From positions 1-58,650 of the forward strand of contig CANRNF010000008.1 in the NCBI GenBank assembly GCA_947631865.1: DNA of 58,650 nucleotides, in the 5' to 3' direction. The stretch is from an uncultured Oscillospiraceae bacterium. GTDB taxonomy: Bacteria; Bacillota; Clostridia; Oscillospirales; Oscillospiraceae. Numbering within the stretch: position 1 is the first letter of the stretch; every line of letters starts with the position of its first letter. Of this stretch, positions 27,150 to 35,330 are shown piece by piece. Made by a program: the position numbers and the translations under genes. The notes under the pieces were generated by a model. It worked only from the letters and a program-made list of their open reading frames with translations, had not been told where the DNA came from and searched no databases.

Positions 27150-27902
27150 TTCATACCTTTTTCCGGGCACGTACACTGCCGCCAGCAGCCCCGCCAGGGA
27201 CGCCATGGGCAGCCACTGAGCCACAGGTCCCGGTCCCAGCAGCGCCCTTGCCCCCAGGCACAGGGCCCCGCTCAGGGTCATGGCCATCAGGCACCAGACC
27301 CGCATCCACTTTAGAATGTGGGGCCAGTTACGGTTATGGAACCGCACTCCCGGTACGTTCATACGCAGCGGCCCGTCATAGTACATACTGATGTTTTCCA
27401 CATCATGGTACCAGGGAAGCCGCGTCCTGGCAAACAGACAGAAGTAAGCGCCGAAGCCGGCGGCCAGGCCCGTTACCAGCAACCCGGGATAATACACGCT
27501 CCAGTGGTCCGGATCACGGGCCATCATCCATACGAGCGCTCCCATTTCGGCCAAAGCAAGCAAAAGGCATAAGCCATAACGTATCCCCCACTTTTTCCGC
27601 TCAGGGCCGCCCCGGGCGGGTTTCTCCGCCATATCCAGAGCCTTTCGCACCAGTGCCTCCGCCCCTTCCGGGCTCATGCTCTCTGTTTGCTCCAGCCTAC
27701 GGCCCTCCAACAGCTCCGACACCGTCACGCCCAGCGCCTTTGTCAGAGGTGAAAGCAGTCCTATATCCGGCATGTTCCGGCCCGTCTCCCAGCGGGACAC
27801 CGTCCGCTGGGAAACGCCCAGCATTTCGCCCAGCTGTTCCTGGGTCATGCCCCGCTCCCTGCGAAGGCCCGCGATGAATCGTCCGATCTTTTCCTGATCC
27901 AT
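27147..27902 (-). CDS. XRE-family regulator with C-terminal membrane domain
   Basis: A 251-residue protein. Residues 5-60 are a helix-turn-helix of the XRE type (MTQEQLGEMLGVSQRTVSRWETGRNMPD). After a linker come about four transmembrane helices (RYGLCLLLALAEMGALVWMM and later segments). Membrane-anchored XRE regulators are common in Clostridia; the signal is unknown. A 12-bp inverted repeat lies about 85 bp upstream and could be its operator. Confidence 0.8.
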   Translation of the reverse strand: MDQEKIGRFIAGLRRERGMTQEQLGEMLGVSQRTVSRWETGRNMPDIGLLSPLTKALGVTVSELLEGRRLEQTESMSPEGAEALVRKALDMAEKPARGGPERKKWGIRYGLCLLLALAEMGALVWMMARDPDHWSVYYPGLLVTGLAAGFGAYFCLFARTRLPWYHDVENISMYYDGPLRMNVPGVRFHNRNWPHILKWMRVWCLMAMTLSGALCLGARALLGPGPVAQWLPMASLAGLLAAVYVPGKRYE

Positions 27903-27987
27903 GGGCCGCCTCCCCTTCCGTTATCCCGTTCATGATACCATGTCGCGCGGTTTCGGCGTCAGCCGAGAGCGCGACCGGTATCTTGAT

Positions 27988-28016
27988 GTATCATAGCAGT
28001 CTTGCTGCTATGATAC
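27988..28016. repeat. 12-bp perfect inverted repeat
   Basis: GTATCATAGCAG and CTGCTATGATAC with a 5-nt loop, between the XRE gene and the Na/Pi transporter gene. GATACCA also occurs at about 27934. It may be an operator or a weak terminator of the transporter gene; no T run follows. Confidence 0.5.
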
Positions 28017-28061
28017 CACAGCGTGGTGGAAAAGAACAGGACACAGAGCGGGTAAAGGGCC

Positions 28062-29093
28062 TTATATATCAGACGACAGAAGCCGCTCGTCCAGCTCGCT
28101 TTGTGTCTCCGGCCTCTTGGCGTCGGGGACCAAGCGGCAGACCAGCCTCTCCAGCAGACCGGACATAGGCAGCATCAGCGCCGTGCACAGCACGTTGAAC
28201 ACGGAGTGGGCCGCGGCGATGCCCAGAAGCGACACGCTCTCGTCCAGCACCGCCGGGGCGGCCAGCGCCCTCACCAGGCCGAATACCGCGAGCCACACCG
28301 CCGTGCCGATCACGTTGAAGGACAGGTGCACCAGCGCGGCCCGCTTCGCGTTTTTGTTGGCCCCCACAGCGGAGATGAGCGCCGTGACGCAGGTGCCGAT
28401 GTTCTGGCCCATGATGATGGGGATGGCGGCGCCGTAGCTGACCTGGCCTGTCACCGCCAGGGCCTGGAGGATGCCCACCGACGCGGAGCTGGATTGGATG
28501 ATGGCTGTCAGCACTGCCCCGGTCAACACGCCCAGCAGCGGGTTTTTGAACAGGAGGAACAGCCGCTGGAACCCGGGCACATCCCTGAGCCCCGCCACCG
28601 CGCCGCTCATGGTCTCCATCCCAAACATCAGCGTGGCGAAGCCCAGCAGGATCATGCCCGTGTCCTTCTTCTTGTCGCTGCGGCAGAACATATGGAACAC
28701 GATGCCCACCAAAGCCACCACCGGCGTGAAAGACGAGGGCTTCAAAAGCTGCACGAACATATTTCCCCCGTCGATCCCCGCGAGAGACAGTATCCAGGCC
28801 GTCACCGTGGTACCTATGTTGGCGCCCATGATCACGTTGATGGCCTGTTTCAATGTCATGAGCCCGGAGTTTACAAAGCCCACCACCATGACCGTGGTGG
28901 CGGAGGAGCTCTGGATCACCGCCGTGATGCCAAGGCCCGTGAGAAGGCCCGCCGCTTTTCTGGTGGTCATCTTCCCCAGCAGGCTGCGCAGGCCGCTGCC
29001 CGCCCGGCGCTCCAGGGCCTGGCCCATCACGTTCATCCCGAACAGGAACAGGCTCAGCCCGCCCAGCAGAGACAGAAGATCGAAAATATCCAT
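28062..29093 (-). CDS. Na+/phosphate cotransporter family protein lacking the PhoU domain
   Basis: A 343-residue NptA-type transporter. Both inverted-repeat halves carry the QSSSA signature (AVIQSSSATTVMVV and AIIQSSSASVGILQ) with surrounding transmembrane helices, so the transport core is complete. Typical family members run to about 540-560 residues with a cytoplasmic PhoU-like tail; this one stops within ten residues after the last helix region (SELDERLLSSDI). It follows phoB-phoR on the same strand and has Pho-box-like sites upstream, supporting phosphate uptake. Confidence 0.82.
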   Translation of the reverse strand: MDIFDLLSLLGGLSLFLFGMNVMGQALERRAGSGLRSLLGKMTTRKAAGLLTGLGITAVIQSSSATTVMVVGFVNSGLMTLKQAINVIMGANIGTTVTAWILSLAGIDGGNMFVQLLKPSSFTPVVALVGIVFHMFCRSDKKKDTGMILLGFATLMFGMETMSGAVAGLRDVPGFQRLFLLFKNPLLGVLTGAVLTAIIQSSSASVGILQALAVTGQVSYGAAIPIIMGQNIGTCVTALISAVGANKNAKRAALVHLSFNVIGTAVWLAVFGLVRALAAPAVLDESVSLLGIAAAHSVFNVLCTALMLPMSGLLERLVCRLVPDAKRPETQSELDERLLSSDI

Positions 29094-29144
29094 ATGTCCT
29101 CCCCTATTTATGACATTTTATCTGTCTCTATGGTACCGGCGCAC

Positions 29145-29184
29145 TGTAAAGTCCGCCACCGGGGCCGTGTTAAATCCATGTAAA
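29145..29184 (-). promoter_or_regulatory. Pho-box-like repeats upstream of the Na/Pi transporter
   Basis: On the minus strand TTTACA (29179-29184) and TTAACA (29168-29173) are spaced by exactly 5 bp, the 11-bp repeat of PhoP/PhoB boxes. A third TTTACA lies at 29145-29150. Confidence 0.6.
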
Positions 29185-29190
29185 GCGATA

Positions 29191-29222
29191 GCCGCCGGAG
29201 CGCGTTTCGCGCCGCCGGCGGC
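29191..29222 (-). terminator. hairpin after phoR
   Basis: A GC-rich stem (GCCGCCGG..CGCG, loop TTT, CGCG..CCGGCGGC) directly after the phoR stop. The T run is weak, so some read-through into the transporter gene is possible. Confidence 0.6.
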
Positions 29223-29244
29223 CGCCATTATGTTTTATTTCCTG

Positions 29245-30609
29245 TCAGTCATCGCTTCGCGGCGGAAAGCGCACCGTGACGGCCGTTCCCTTCCCCACCT
29301 CACTTTGCAGGTGGATATCCGCCCCCAGGACCAGGGCGGCGTGCTTGACGATGGAAAGGCCCAGCCCCGTGCCGCCGATGGCCTTGCTCCGGCTCTTGTC
29401 CACCCGGTAGAAGCGCTCGAAGATGCGCTCCTGCTGCTCCGCCGGGATGCCGATGCCGTCGTCGGTCACGATAAGCACCGCGTCCTCCCCCTCCCTGCGG
29501 GCGTCCACGGTCACATGGCCGCCCTCGCGGTCATACTTTATGGCGTTGTCGCAGAGGTTGAACACGATGCTGTGCACCAGCTGGGGGATGGCGCTCATGG
29601 GGGCCATCCCGCCGGTGAGGGCGAGAGTCACCCCCGCCTTGTCCGCCTTGGCCTGCAGATCCCGGACCACGGCCCCGGCCACCCCGTACAGGTCCGTATC
29701 CTCAAAGCGCATGTCCCCGAGCCCCTCGTCCAGATGGGACAGGCTGATGATATCGCTCACGAGCTGCATCATCCGCTGGGACTCGGCGCATATCTTCCCG
29801 GCGAAGGGCTGCACGTCCTCCGGCTTCGCCACACCGTTTTCGATGAGCTCTGCGTAGCCGGATATAGTCTGCAGAGGCGTCTTCAGCTCGTGGGAGACGT
29901 TGGCTGTAAACTCCCGGCGCATCCGCTCCGCCTCAGCCTTTTCCGCCATGTCCAGCTCCAGCTGCTCCGCCTGGGCCCGCAGCTGCCGCTGCTGGTTGTC
30001 CAGGCGATACAGAAGCGGGGCTATCTCCTCGTACCCCTCGTTGGCCAGGGGCCGGTCCAGGTCCACCTCATTGAGGGGCTGCACGATGCGTCTGGAGAGC
30101 CGCCTGGCCAGCAGGATGGACAACAGGAGCGCCAGAACGATGACCGCGGCGAACCCCTGCCCCACGCCCAGGAGCATGGTGAGGACAGTGTTCTGGGCGA
30201 TGGCGAGACGCAGCACCGTCCCGTCGGATAGCCGCTGGGCCGTATAGAGGAATCGGGCCATGAGGGTGGAGGAGTACCGGTGGCTCTCCCCGAAGCCCTC
30301 GGAAAGCGCCTTTTGTACCTCCTCCCGCTCCAGGTGGTTGGCCATGGCGTCGCTGTCCGCGTCGCTGTCATAGAGGACGCTGCCGTCCCTGTCTATCCAG
30401 GTGAGCCGAAAGTCCCGGACGTCCATGCCGTCAAAATACGCCATCCCGCCCAGCTCCACGCCCTGGGCGGCCAGCTGGGTCTGCATGCGTAGCTGGGTCT
30501 GCTGGATGCGGGAGAAGTACCCGTACAGCACCGCCATGATGAGCACCACCGACGCGAGAAACACCGTGAAGGCCACCAGGCACAGCGCGTTGAATATCTT
30601 CTTCGTCAT
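29245..30609 (-). CDS. phoR: PhoR-like sensor histidine kinase
   Basis: A 454-residue membrane kinase. The first helix spans about 7-29, a periplasmic-type sensor segment follows, and a second helix lies around 150-172. The phosphoacceptor motif is FTANVSHELKTPLQ. ATP-binding boxes: NLCDNAIKYDREGG, DDGIGIP and GTGLGLSIVKH. The start at 30609 overlaps the regulator stop as ATGA. Role inferred from its partner, the following phosphate transporter and the Pho boxes. Confidence 0.88.
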   Translation of the reverse strand: MTKKIFNALCLVAFTVFLASVVLIMAVLYGYFSRIQQTQLRMQTQLAAQGVELGGMAYFDGMDVRDFRLTWIDRDGSVLYDSDADSDAMANHLEREEVQKALSEGFGESHRYSSTLMARFLYTAQRLSDGTVLRLAIAQNTVLTMLLGVGQGFAAVIVLALLLSILLARRLSRRIVQPLNEVDLDRPLANEGYEEIAPLLYRLDNQQRQLRAQAEQLELDMAEKAEAERMRREFTANVSHELKTPLQTISGYAELIENGVAKPEDVQPFAGKICAESQRMMQLVSDIISLSHLDEGLGDMRFEDTDLYGVAGAVVRDLQAKADKAGVTLALTGGMAPMSAIPQLVHSIVFNLCDNAIKYDREGGHVTVDARREGEDAVLIVTDDGIGIPAEQQERIFERFYRVDKSRSKAIGGTGLGLSIVKHAALVLGADIHLQSEVGKGTAVTVRFPPRSDD

Positions 30610-31286
30610 GGGGCCGCCTCCATCCTGTATCCCACGCCCCGGACCGTGCGGATATACTCCCCGCATGGACCCAGCTTCAGGCGCAGGGAACTCACATGCA
30701 CGTCCACGGTCCTGGTCTCCCCGACGAAATCCGCTCCCCATATATTATTCAGCAGGCTCTCCCGGTCGAAGACCTTTCCCGGGTGGGCCATCATGAGCCG
30801 CAGCAGCTCATATTCCTTCAGCGTCAGCTCCACCCGCTGGCCCTGGGCTGTTACCGTGTGCTCCGAGGCGTCCAGGGCAAGGTCGCCCATATGCAGCACG
30901 GCCGTCGTCTCCCCCGGACCGGCCCGGCGCAGCACCGCCTTGATGCGGGAGACCATCTCCATCATGCCAAAGGGCTTGGCCAGGTAGTCGTCCGCGCCCC
31001 GGTCCAGGCCCGTCACCTTATCGAATTCCGTGCCCTTTGCCGTGGCCATGATGACGGGGATATCCGCCGTGGCGGGCCGGGCCCGCAGCTTTTCCAGTAC
31101 CTGCAGGCCGTCCTCGCCTGGCAGCATGATGTCCAGCAGGATCAGCTGGGGGACAGTCTCCTTCACAGCCTCCCAAAAGCCCCCGCTCTCGGCGAACCCC
31201 CGGCTGTCAAAGCCGGCGGCGTTCAGGGTGTAGAGGATGAGATTGCGGATGGCGTCGTCGTCCTCCAGGCAGTAGATCAGGCTCAT
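30606..31286 (-). CDS. phoB: PhoB/PhoP-like OmpR-family response regulator
   Basis: A 226-residue regulator. The receiver domain has the acidic pocket LEDDD, the phosphoacceptor in LILLDIMLPG and the lysine in YLAKPFG. The C-terminal winged helix (LTLKEYELLRLM..., TVDVHVSSLRLKLG) binds direct repeats. The start at 31286 follows GAGGAGGTGAC. Pho-box-like repeats upstream suggest it activates its own operon. Confidence 0.88.
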   Translation of the reverse strand: MSLIYCLEDDDAIRNLILYTLNAAGFDSRGFAESGGFWEAVKETVPQLILLDIMLPGEDGLQVLEKLRARPATADIPVIMATAKGTEFDKVTGLDRGADDYLAKPFGMMEMVSRIKAVLRRAGPGETTAVLHMGDLALDASEHTVTAQGQRVELTLKEYELLRLMMAHPGKVFDRESLLNNIWGADFVGETRTVDVHVSSLRLKLGPCGEYIRTVRGVGYRMEAAP

Positions 31287-31400
31287 GGCGTCACCTCCTC
31301 TTGTTATAAATGATAGTATATTTCTTTTTTCTTGTCCACTCGATATACCATTGGCAGGTATAGCATACACCATCCAGCGTCAAGTCTTCTATCATGTTTT

Positions 31401-31417
31401 TGTAAAGCCGCCGTAAA
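31401..31417 (-). promoter_or_regulatory. Pho-box-like repeat upstream of phoB
   Basis: On the minus strand TTTACG (31412-31417) and TTTACA (31401-31406) are spaced by 5 bp, about 115 bp before the phoB start. The 243-bp gap between phoB and asnB is otherwise AT-rich on the phoB side. Confidence 0.55.
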
Positions 31418-31465
31418 ATCGGCGGGCCGCACCCTCTCCCCCGCGGCGCATATACTGAACTGAAC

Positions 31466-31503
31466 AAAGGGCACGGGCCGCAGACGGCGGACCGCGCCCC
31501 TTT
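31466..31503 (+). terminator. hairpin in the asnB leader, possible attenuator
   Basis: AAAGGG...CCCTTT closes a stem with inner CGG/CCG and CCGC/GCGG pairs, ending 26 bp before the asnB start. TATACT at 31451-31456 could be the -10 of asnB. The hairpin may control asnB expression. Confidence 0.4.
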
Positions 31504-31529
31504 CATTTGGATATTATGAGGTGATACGT

Positions 31530-33362
31530 ATGTGTTCCATCGCGGGAGCGATCGATTTTCAGACGGATCTGCGGGGCCAGACCGAGGCCCTTCGCGCCAT
31601 GCAGCGGGCCATGGTCCGCCGGGGCCCGGACCAAAAGGGCGAGTACATAACGGAGCACGCGGCGCTGCTGCACGACAGGCTCTGCGTCATCGACATCGAG
31701 AACGGCCGCCAGCCCATGACCGCCGGGGACGGCCTTCGGACCTACACCATCGTCTACAACGGCGAGATATACAATACCGGCGAGGTCCGGGGCGACCTCA
31801 TCGCCCTGGGCCACACCTTCACCGGCTGGTCGGACACGGAGGTGGTCCTGCAGAGCTTCATCCAGTGGGGCGAAAAGTGCGTGGACCACTTGAACGGCAT
31901 CTTCGCCTTCGCCGTCTGGGACAGCGGCGAGCGGCGGCTCTTCATCGCACGGGACCGGATGGGCGTCAAGCCCTTTTTCTACGCCATCCGCCGGGGGGCG
32001 TTTTTGTTCGCCTCGGAGTTAAAGGGCCTGCTGGCCCACCCGCTGGTGGAGCCTTTGGCGGACCGGGAGAGCGTGCTGGAGGTGGTCCTCACCGGGCCCG
32101 GCCGGACCCCGGGCTGCGGGGTATTCAAGGATGTATACGAGCTGCGCCCCGGCTGGCGTGGCTGGTTCGACGAGCGGGGCCTGCGCACAGAGCGGTACTG
32201 GAAGCTCACCGCCCGGGAGCATACCGACGACCTGCCCGCCACCATCGACACCGTGCGCTATCTCGTCACCGACGCCATCCGCCGGCAGCTCGTGTCCGAC
32301 GTGCCCATCGGCACGTTCCTCTCCGGCGGCCTGGACTCCGGCATCATCAGCTCTGTGGCCAACCGGTATATGAAGGAGCGGGGCGAGACCCTGCACACCT
32401 TCTCGGTGGACTACAAAGACCACCTCAAGTACTTCCACGAGACGAGATTCCAGCCCACCAGCGACACGGTGTATATCCCGAAGCTGGCCCAGTGGCTGGG
32501 GTGCGAGAACCATCTCACCGTGTTGGATACCCTGGAGCTGGCGGATGGCCTCTATGAGGCGGTGGAGGCCCGGGACCTGCCCGGCATGAGCGACGTGGAC
32601 TCGTCGCTTCTGCAATTCTGCAAGCCCATCAAGGAGCAGGTGACCGTGGCCCTGTCCGGGGAGTGCGCCGACGAGATATTCGGCGGCTACCCCTGGTTCC
32701 GGGACGAGAAGATACGGGCCGCCGAGGGTTTCCCCTGGGCCCAGTCCATCCAGTACCGGGCCGGGTTCCTCCGCCCGGAACACGCCAAGGGCCTTGACAG
32801 CCGGGAATACCTCATGGAGAAGTACCGTCTGACCCTGGCGGACACGGACACCTTGGACACCGACAGCCCCATCGATAAGCGCATGCGGGAAATGATGCGC
32901 CTCAACACCGACTGGTTCATGCAGACGCTCCTGGACCGGAAGGACCGGATGAGCATGTGGTCCGCCCTGGAGGTCCGTGTCCCCTTCTGTGATCACCGGA
33001 TCGCGGAGTATCTCTACTCGGTTCCCTGGGAGATGAAGGACTACCGCCACTACGAAAAGGGCCTGCTGCGGGAGGCCATGAAGGACTATCTGCCCGACGA
33101 GATCCTCTGGCGGAAGAAGAGCCCCTACCCCAAGACCCATAACCCCGCCTATATGCAGGAGGTGTCCAGGCGGCTCCGGGCCGTGCTGGCCCAGCATCAC
33201 GCGCCCCTTTTGGACATCGTCCGCCGGGACGCCCTGGAATCGCTTCTGAATGACGACAAGGCCCAGCCCTGGTACGGCCAGCTCATGACAACGCCCCAGA
33301 CCATCGCCTATATGCTCCAGGTGAACCACTGGCTGGAGACATATAAGGTGAGGTTGGTGTAA
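31530..33362 (+). CDS. asnB: glutamine-hydrolysing asparagine synthetase
   Basis: A 610-residue enzyme that makes asparagine from aspartate, glutamine and ATP. The start at ATG 31530 is chosen because the residue after Met is the catalytic cysteine (MCSIAG) of the N-terminal glutaminase domain; an upstream GTG would bury it. The synthetase domain has the PP-loop FLSGGLDSG and the conserved SGECADEIFGGYPWF. Full length. It is the last chromosomal gene before the integrated element. Confidence 0.95.
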   Translation: MCSIAGAIDFQTDLRGQTEALRAMQRAMVRRGPDQKGEYITEHAALLHDRLCVIDIENGRQPMTAGDGLRTYTIVYNGEIYNTGEVRGDLIALGHTFTGWSDTEVVLQSFIQWGEKCVDHLNGIFAFAVWDSGERRLFIARDRMGVKPFFYAIRRGAFLFASELKGLLAHPLVEPLADRESVLEVVLTGPGRTPGCGVFKDVYELRPGWRGWFDERGLRTERYWKLTAREHTDDLPATIDTVRYLVTDAIRRQLVSDVPIGTFLSGGLDSGIISSVANRYMKERGETLHTFSVDYKDHLKYFHETRFQPTSDTVYIPKLAQWLGCENHLTVLDTLELADGLYEAVEARDLPGMSDVDSSLLQFCKPIKEQVTVALSGECADEIFGGYPWFRDEKIRAAEGFPWAQSIQYRAGFLRPEHAKGLDSREYLMEKYRLTLADTDTLDTDSPIDKRMREMMRLNTDWFMQTLLDRKDRMSMWSALEVRVPFCDHRIAEYLYSVPWEMKDYRHYEKGLLREAMKDYLPDEILWRKKSPYPKTHNPAYMQEVSRRLRAVLAQHHAPLLDIVRRDALESLLNDDKAQPWYGQLMTTPQTIAYMLQVNHWLETYKVRLV

Positions 33363-33446
33363 GACATCACACTGATGAGGCCGCATTAGGATTTGCCCCA
33401 TTTTTGCCCCGTTTGAACGGGCAAAACGGGGCAACGCAGGGCAAGC

Positions 33447-33529
33447 GTAAAGGGAAAAGCGACGGAAAAACGCACATCCAAACACAAAGAAAAAGCCCGG
33501 AAACACGTGGTTTCCGGGCTTTTTCTTTG
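33447..33529. repeat. right-end remnant of a sister element outside attL
   Basis: This stretch mirrors the layout just inside attR: a GTAAAGGGAAAA...GGAAAAAC double motif (33447-33471), a spacer, then a hairpin (33490-33504/33510-33524, AAAAAGCCCGGAAAC with its complement) ending in TTTTTC next to the tRNA-derived repeat. At 42098-42179 the same order is seen with different hairpin bases. It suggests an earlier or tandem integration at the same site. The rest of the gap after asnB (33363-33446) contains a repeated CCCCGTTT/AAACGGGGC hairpin and no gene. Confidence 0.5.
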
Positions 33530-33552
33530 TGGCAGCGGGAGAAGGATTCGAA
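33530..33552. repeat. attL, 23-bp direct repeat of the tRNA-Gln 3' end
   Basis: Identical over 23 bp to 42180-42202, the 3' end of tRNA-Gln from the CCA side through the T loop. It marks the left border of the integrated element. Confidence 0.9.
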
Positions 33553-33666
33553 TTCGCCCACGGCTGTGTATATGAGATAAAACCGCTGTAAGGCGTGGAA
33601 ATTGCCCCCATTCGCTCTTACCCTCACGGCCATTTATGGAATGTCATGGTGCGTCTTGGCAGTCTC

Positions 33667-33690
33667 TAAAGGGAAAACATAAGGGAAAAC
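33667..33690. repeat. AAAGGGAAAA tandem motif near attL
   Basis: Two AAGGGAAAAC copies with 12-bp spacing, inside the left end. The same motif pair occurs near attR (42098-42123) and just outside attL (33447-33471). Best explained as arm-type integrase binding sites. The region 33553-33890 has no credible gene; it also contains a GCCGGCAC/GTGCTGGC inverted repeat. Confidence 0.55.
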
Positions 33691-33890
33691 ATTTAACACA
33701 AAATGAGGGCCGGCACATCAGCTCTCATGGGGTAAAGGAGCATACCTCTGTGCTGGCGTCACCCCTTAACCACGTTTATTATAGCAGATTACCCTCATTC
33801 CATGCAACACAAAATCGTCAACGCTGACGAATATCAGCACCCCAAAAGCGACAGCGATGTCGCTTTTCTCATGCCCGGCCGCCGGCACCA

Positions 33891-33976
33891 TTGACATGGC
33901 ATTACACATGGCAGTATAATACATACGAGGCTCCCCCCTGCCCATACTGGCGGGGGCGGTAAAGCCTCATTTTTTT
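33891..33976 (+). ncRNA. putative ~50-nt small RNA in the element
   Basis: TTGACA (33891-33896) and TATAAT (33915-33920), spaced 18 bp, form a near-consensus promoter. Only 6 bp later a long hairpin begins: GAGGCT (33927-33932) pairs with AGCCTC (33963-33968), with an inner CCCCC..GCC/GGC..GGGGG stem, then T7 (33970-33976). The predicted product is essentially one hairpin. It points toward the 3' end of the sigma-factor gene and contains no open frame. Confidence 0.6.
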
Positions 33977-33991
33977 GCTCTCTGTCGCTTT

Positions 33992-34837
33992 TCATGCCCG
34001 GCGGCCGGCAAGGGCGGCCAGCTCCGCCCGGTCCCGCTCGATGCTTTTCTGCACCGCGTCCACGTACTCATCCAGCCGCTCCGGTCGCTCCCGGTCCCGC
34101 TCACGCTGCAGCACGATCTTCTCCACCGATGACGTGCCCGTGGAGGCAAAGGCCTCCGCCCCCACATGGAGGAACCAGGGCGTTTTCAGGTCCAGCGCCC
34201 GCTTCTCATAGAACCCCGCCAGGCCGTTCCTGTTCACATTCCGGCGCAGAGCCGTTATCGCCTTCCCCGTCTGGCGGTGTACCTCATGCCGCGTCCAGCC
34301 CATGGCGTCCGCCGTCCGCTGCAGCGTTTCCCCCATGTAGAAATGCCGGTCTATCAGCTCCTCCCACTCCTCCGGGAGAGTGGCCACCGCCTTGTCCAGC
34401 GCTGCCCGCAGCTGCTCCAGCCATATCCGGCGCTCTGCGGCCTCCATATCGTCATCCAGCGCCGCCTGGAGGTCTCCCAGGGTGTCCCCGTCATCCTCCC
34501 CCACGGGCCGGTCCAGGCTGTCACAGCGGTGCAGCGGGTCCATCTTCTGCTTCTCCGTCAGATACCCGCCCGCCTTTGCGAACGCCGTTTGGAGCGGGCG
34601 CTTCATCCATGTGGAAAACTTGTATCCCGCTCCCGGCTCAAAGCTCTCCACGGCCTCCACCATGGCGATAAAGCCCGATTGGATGAGGTCGTCGACCTCC
34701 ACGCCGCCCAGGCCCGGCGCCGCATTGTACCGCCTCACAGCATACCAGGCCACCAGGTCCTTCACCTGCACCCACAGCTCCAGCAGCCTGTCCCGCTCCC
34801 CGGCCTTGATCCTGACGGCCAGCTCCTCATTGCTCAT
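33992..34837 (-). CDS. element-encoded sigma-70-family factor
   Basis: A 281-residue protein. Region 2 is recognisable in DDLIQSGFIAMVEAVESF and FSTWMKRPLQTAFAK; region 4 in LPEEWEELIDRHFYMGETLQRTADAMGWTRHEVH. A further ~85 residues follow, ending in a charged helix-rich tail (ERDRERPERLDEYVDAVQ), longer than ordinary ECF factors. The start at 34837 follows GGAGG. It is the last gene of the capsid transcription unit. Inference: it may direct host RNA polymerase to the element's late genes, since no sigma-A promoter is evident before them. Confidence 0.8.
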   Translation of the reverse strand: MSNEELAVRIKAGERDRLLELWVQVKDLVAWYAVRRYNAAPGLGGVEVDDLIQSGFIAMVEAVESFEPGAGYKFSTWMKRPLQTAFAKAGGYLTEKQKMDPLHRCDSLDRPVGEDDGDTLGDLQAALDDDMEAAERRIWLEQLRAALDKAVATLPEEWEELIDRHFYMGETLQRTADAMGWTRHEVHRQTGKAITALRRNVNRNGLAGFYEKRALDLKTPWFLHVGAEAFASTGTSSVEKIVLQRERDRERPERLDEYVDAVQKSIERDRAELAALAGRRA

Positions 34838-34871
34838 GCTCCCGCCCTCCATCCCGCATGCAGATCAGGCG

Positions 34872-35069
34872 TCAGATGTCCGCCAGAATAAGCAGCTCAC
34901 CGCCGAAGGCCTCCCGGGCGGCGTCCTCCGTCTCATACTCCACGTTGTTGAGCCACCAGGAGTCGCCGTCGAAAAAGAGCACGCCCACGGGCCCGGCGCC
35001 GTTCCGCTTCTTTTCCACATGGGCCGCCCGCTCTTTCAGACCCTCCAGACGCTTTGCAAAGGTGTTCAT
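34872..35069 (-). CDS. small protein of unknown function (element)
   Basis: A 65-residue protein starting as an ATGA overlap with the gene before it and preceded by GGAGG. It begins MNTFAKRLEGLKER and contains VGVLFFDGDSWWLNNVEYET. No family recognised. Position between capsid and sigma genes suggests a late function. Confidence 0.6.
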   Translation of the reverse strand: MNTFAKRLEGLKERAAHVEKKRNGAGPVGVLFFDGDSWWLNNVEYETEDAAREAFGGELLILADI

Positions 35070-35281
35070 CTGCTCTCCTCCAGTCGCTTTACCATTTCCT
35101 CCAGCTCATCAAGCCGGGCCTGCTGCTCATCTATCCTTATCGCGCCCAGGGTCACATTCGCGGCGTATATGATGGCGTTGGCCGTCTTGGCGTCCATCTC
35201 GCCGTTGAGCAGCATATTTGCGATCCTGTTCACCGACCGCCTCACCTCCCTGGGCGTCCCCATCTTCAGACGCTTCCTCAT
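35066..35281 (-). CDS. small helical protein of unknown function (element)
   Basis: About 71 residues (a start at 35263 is also possible). The sequence is mostly helix-prone with a C-terminal coiled-coil-like end (IDEQQARLDELEEMVKRLEESR spans the last 22 residues). It contains RSVNRIANMLLNGEMDAKTANA. Overlaps the next gene by ATGA. No family recognised. Confidence 0.55.
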   Translation of the reverse strand: MRKRLKMGTPREVRRSVNRIANMLLNGEMDAKTANAIIYAANVTLGAIRIDEQQARLDELEEMVKRLEESR

Positions 35282-35330
35282 AGCTTTTACAGACAGGGCG
35301 CACGGCCCGCAAGCCGTGCGCCCTTTTCCG

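Noticed and set aside
33636..33827. 63-codon frame at the left end of the element
   Set aside because: It runs through the AAAGGGAAAA repeats and has no ribosome binding site or recognisable product.
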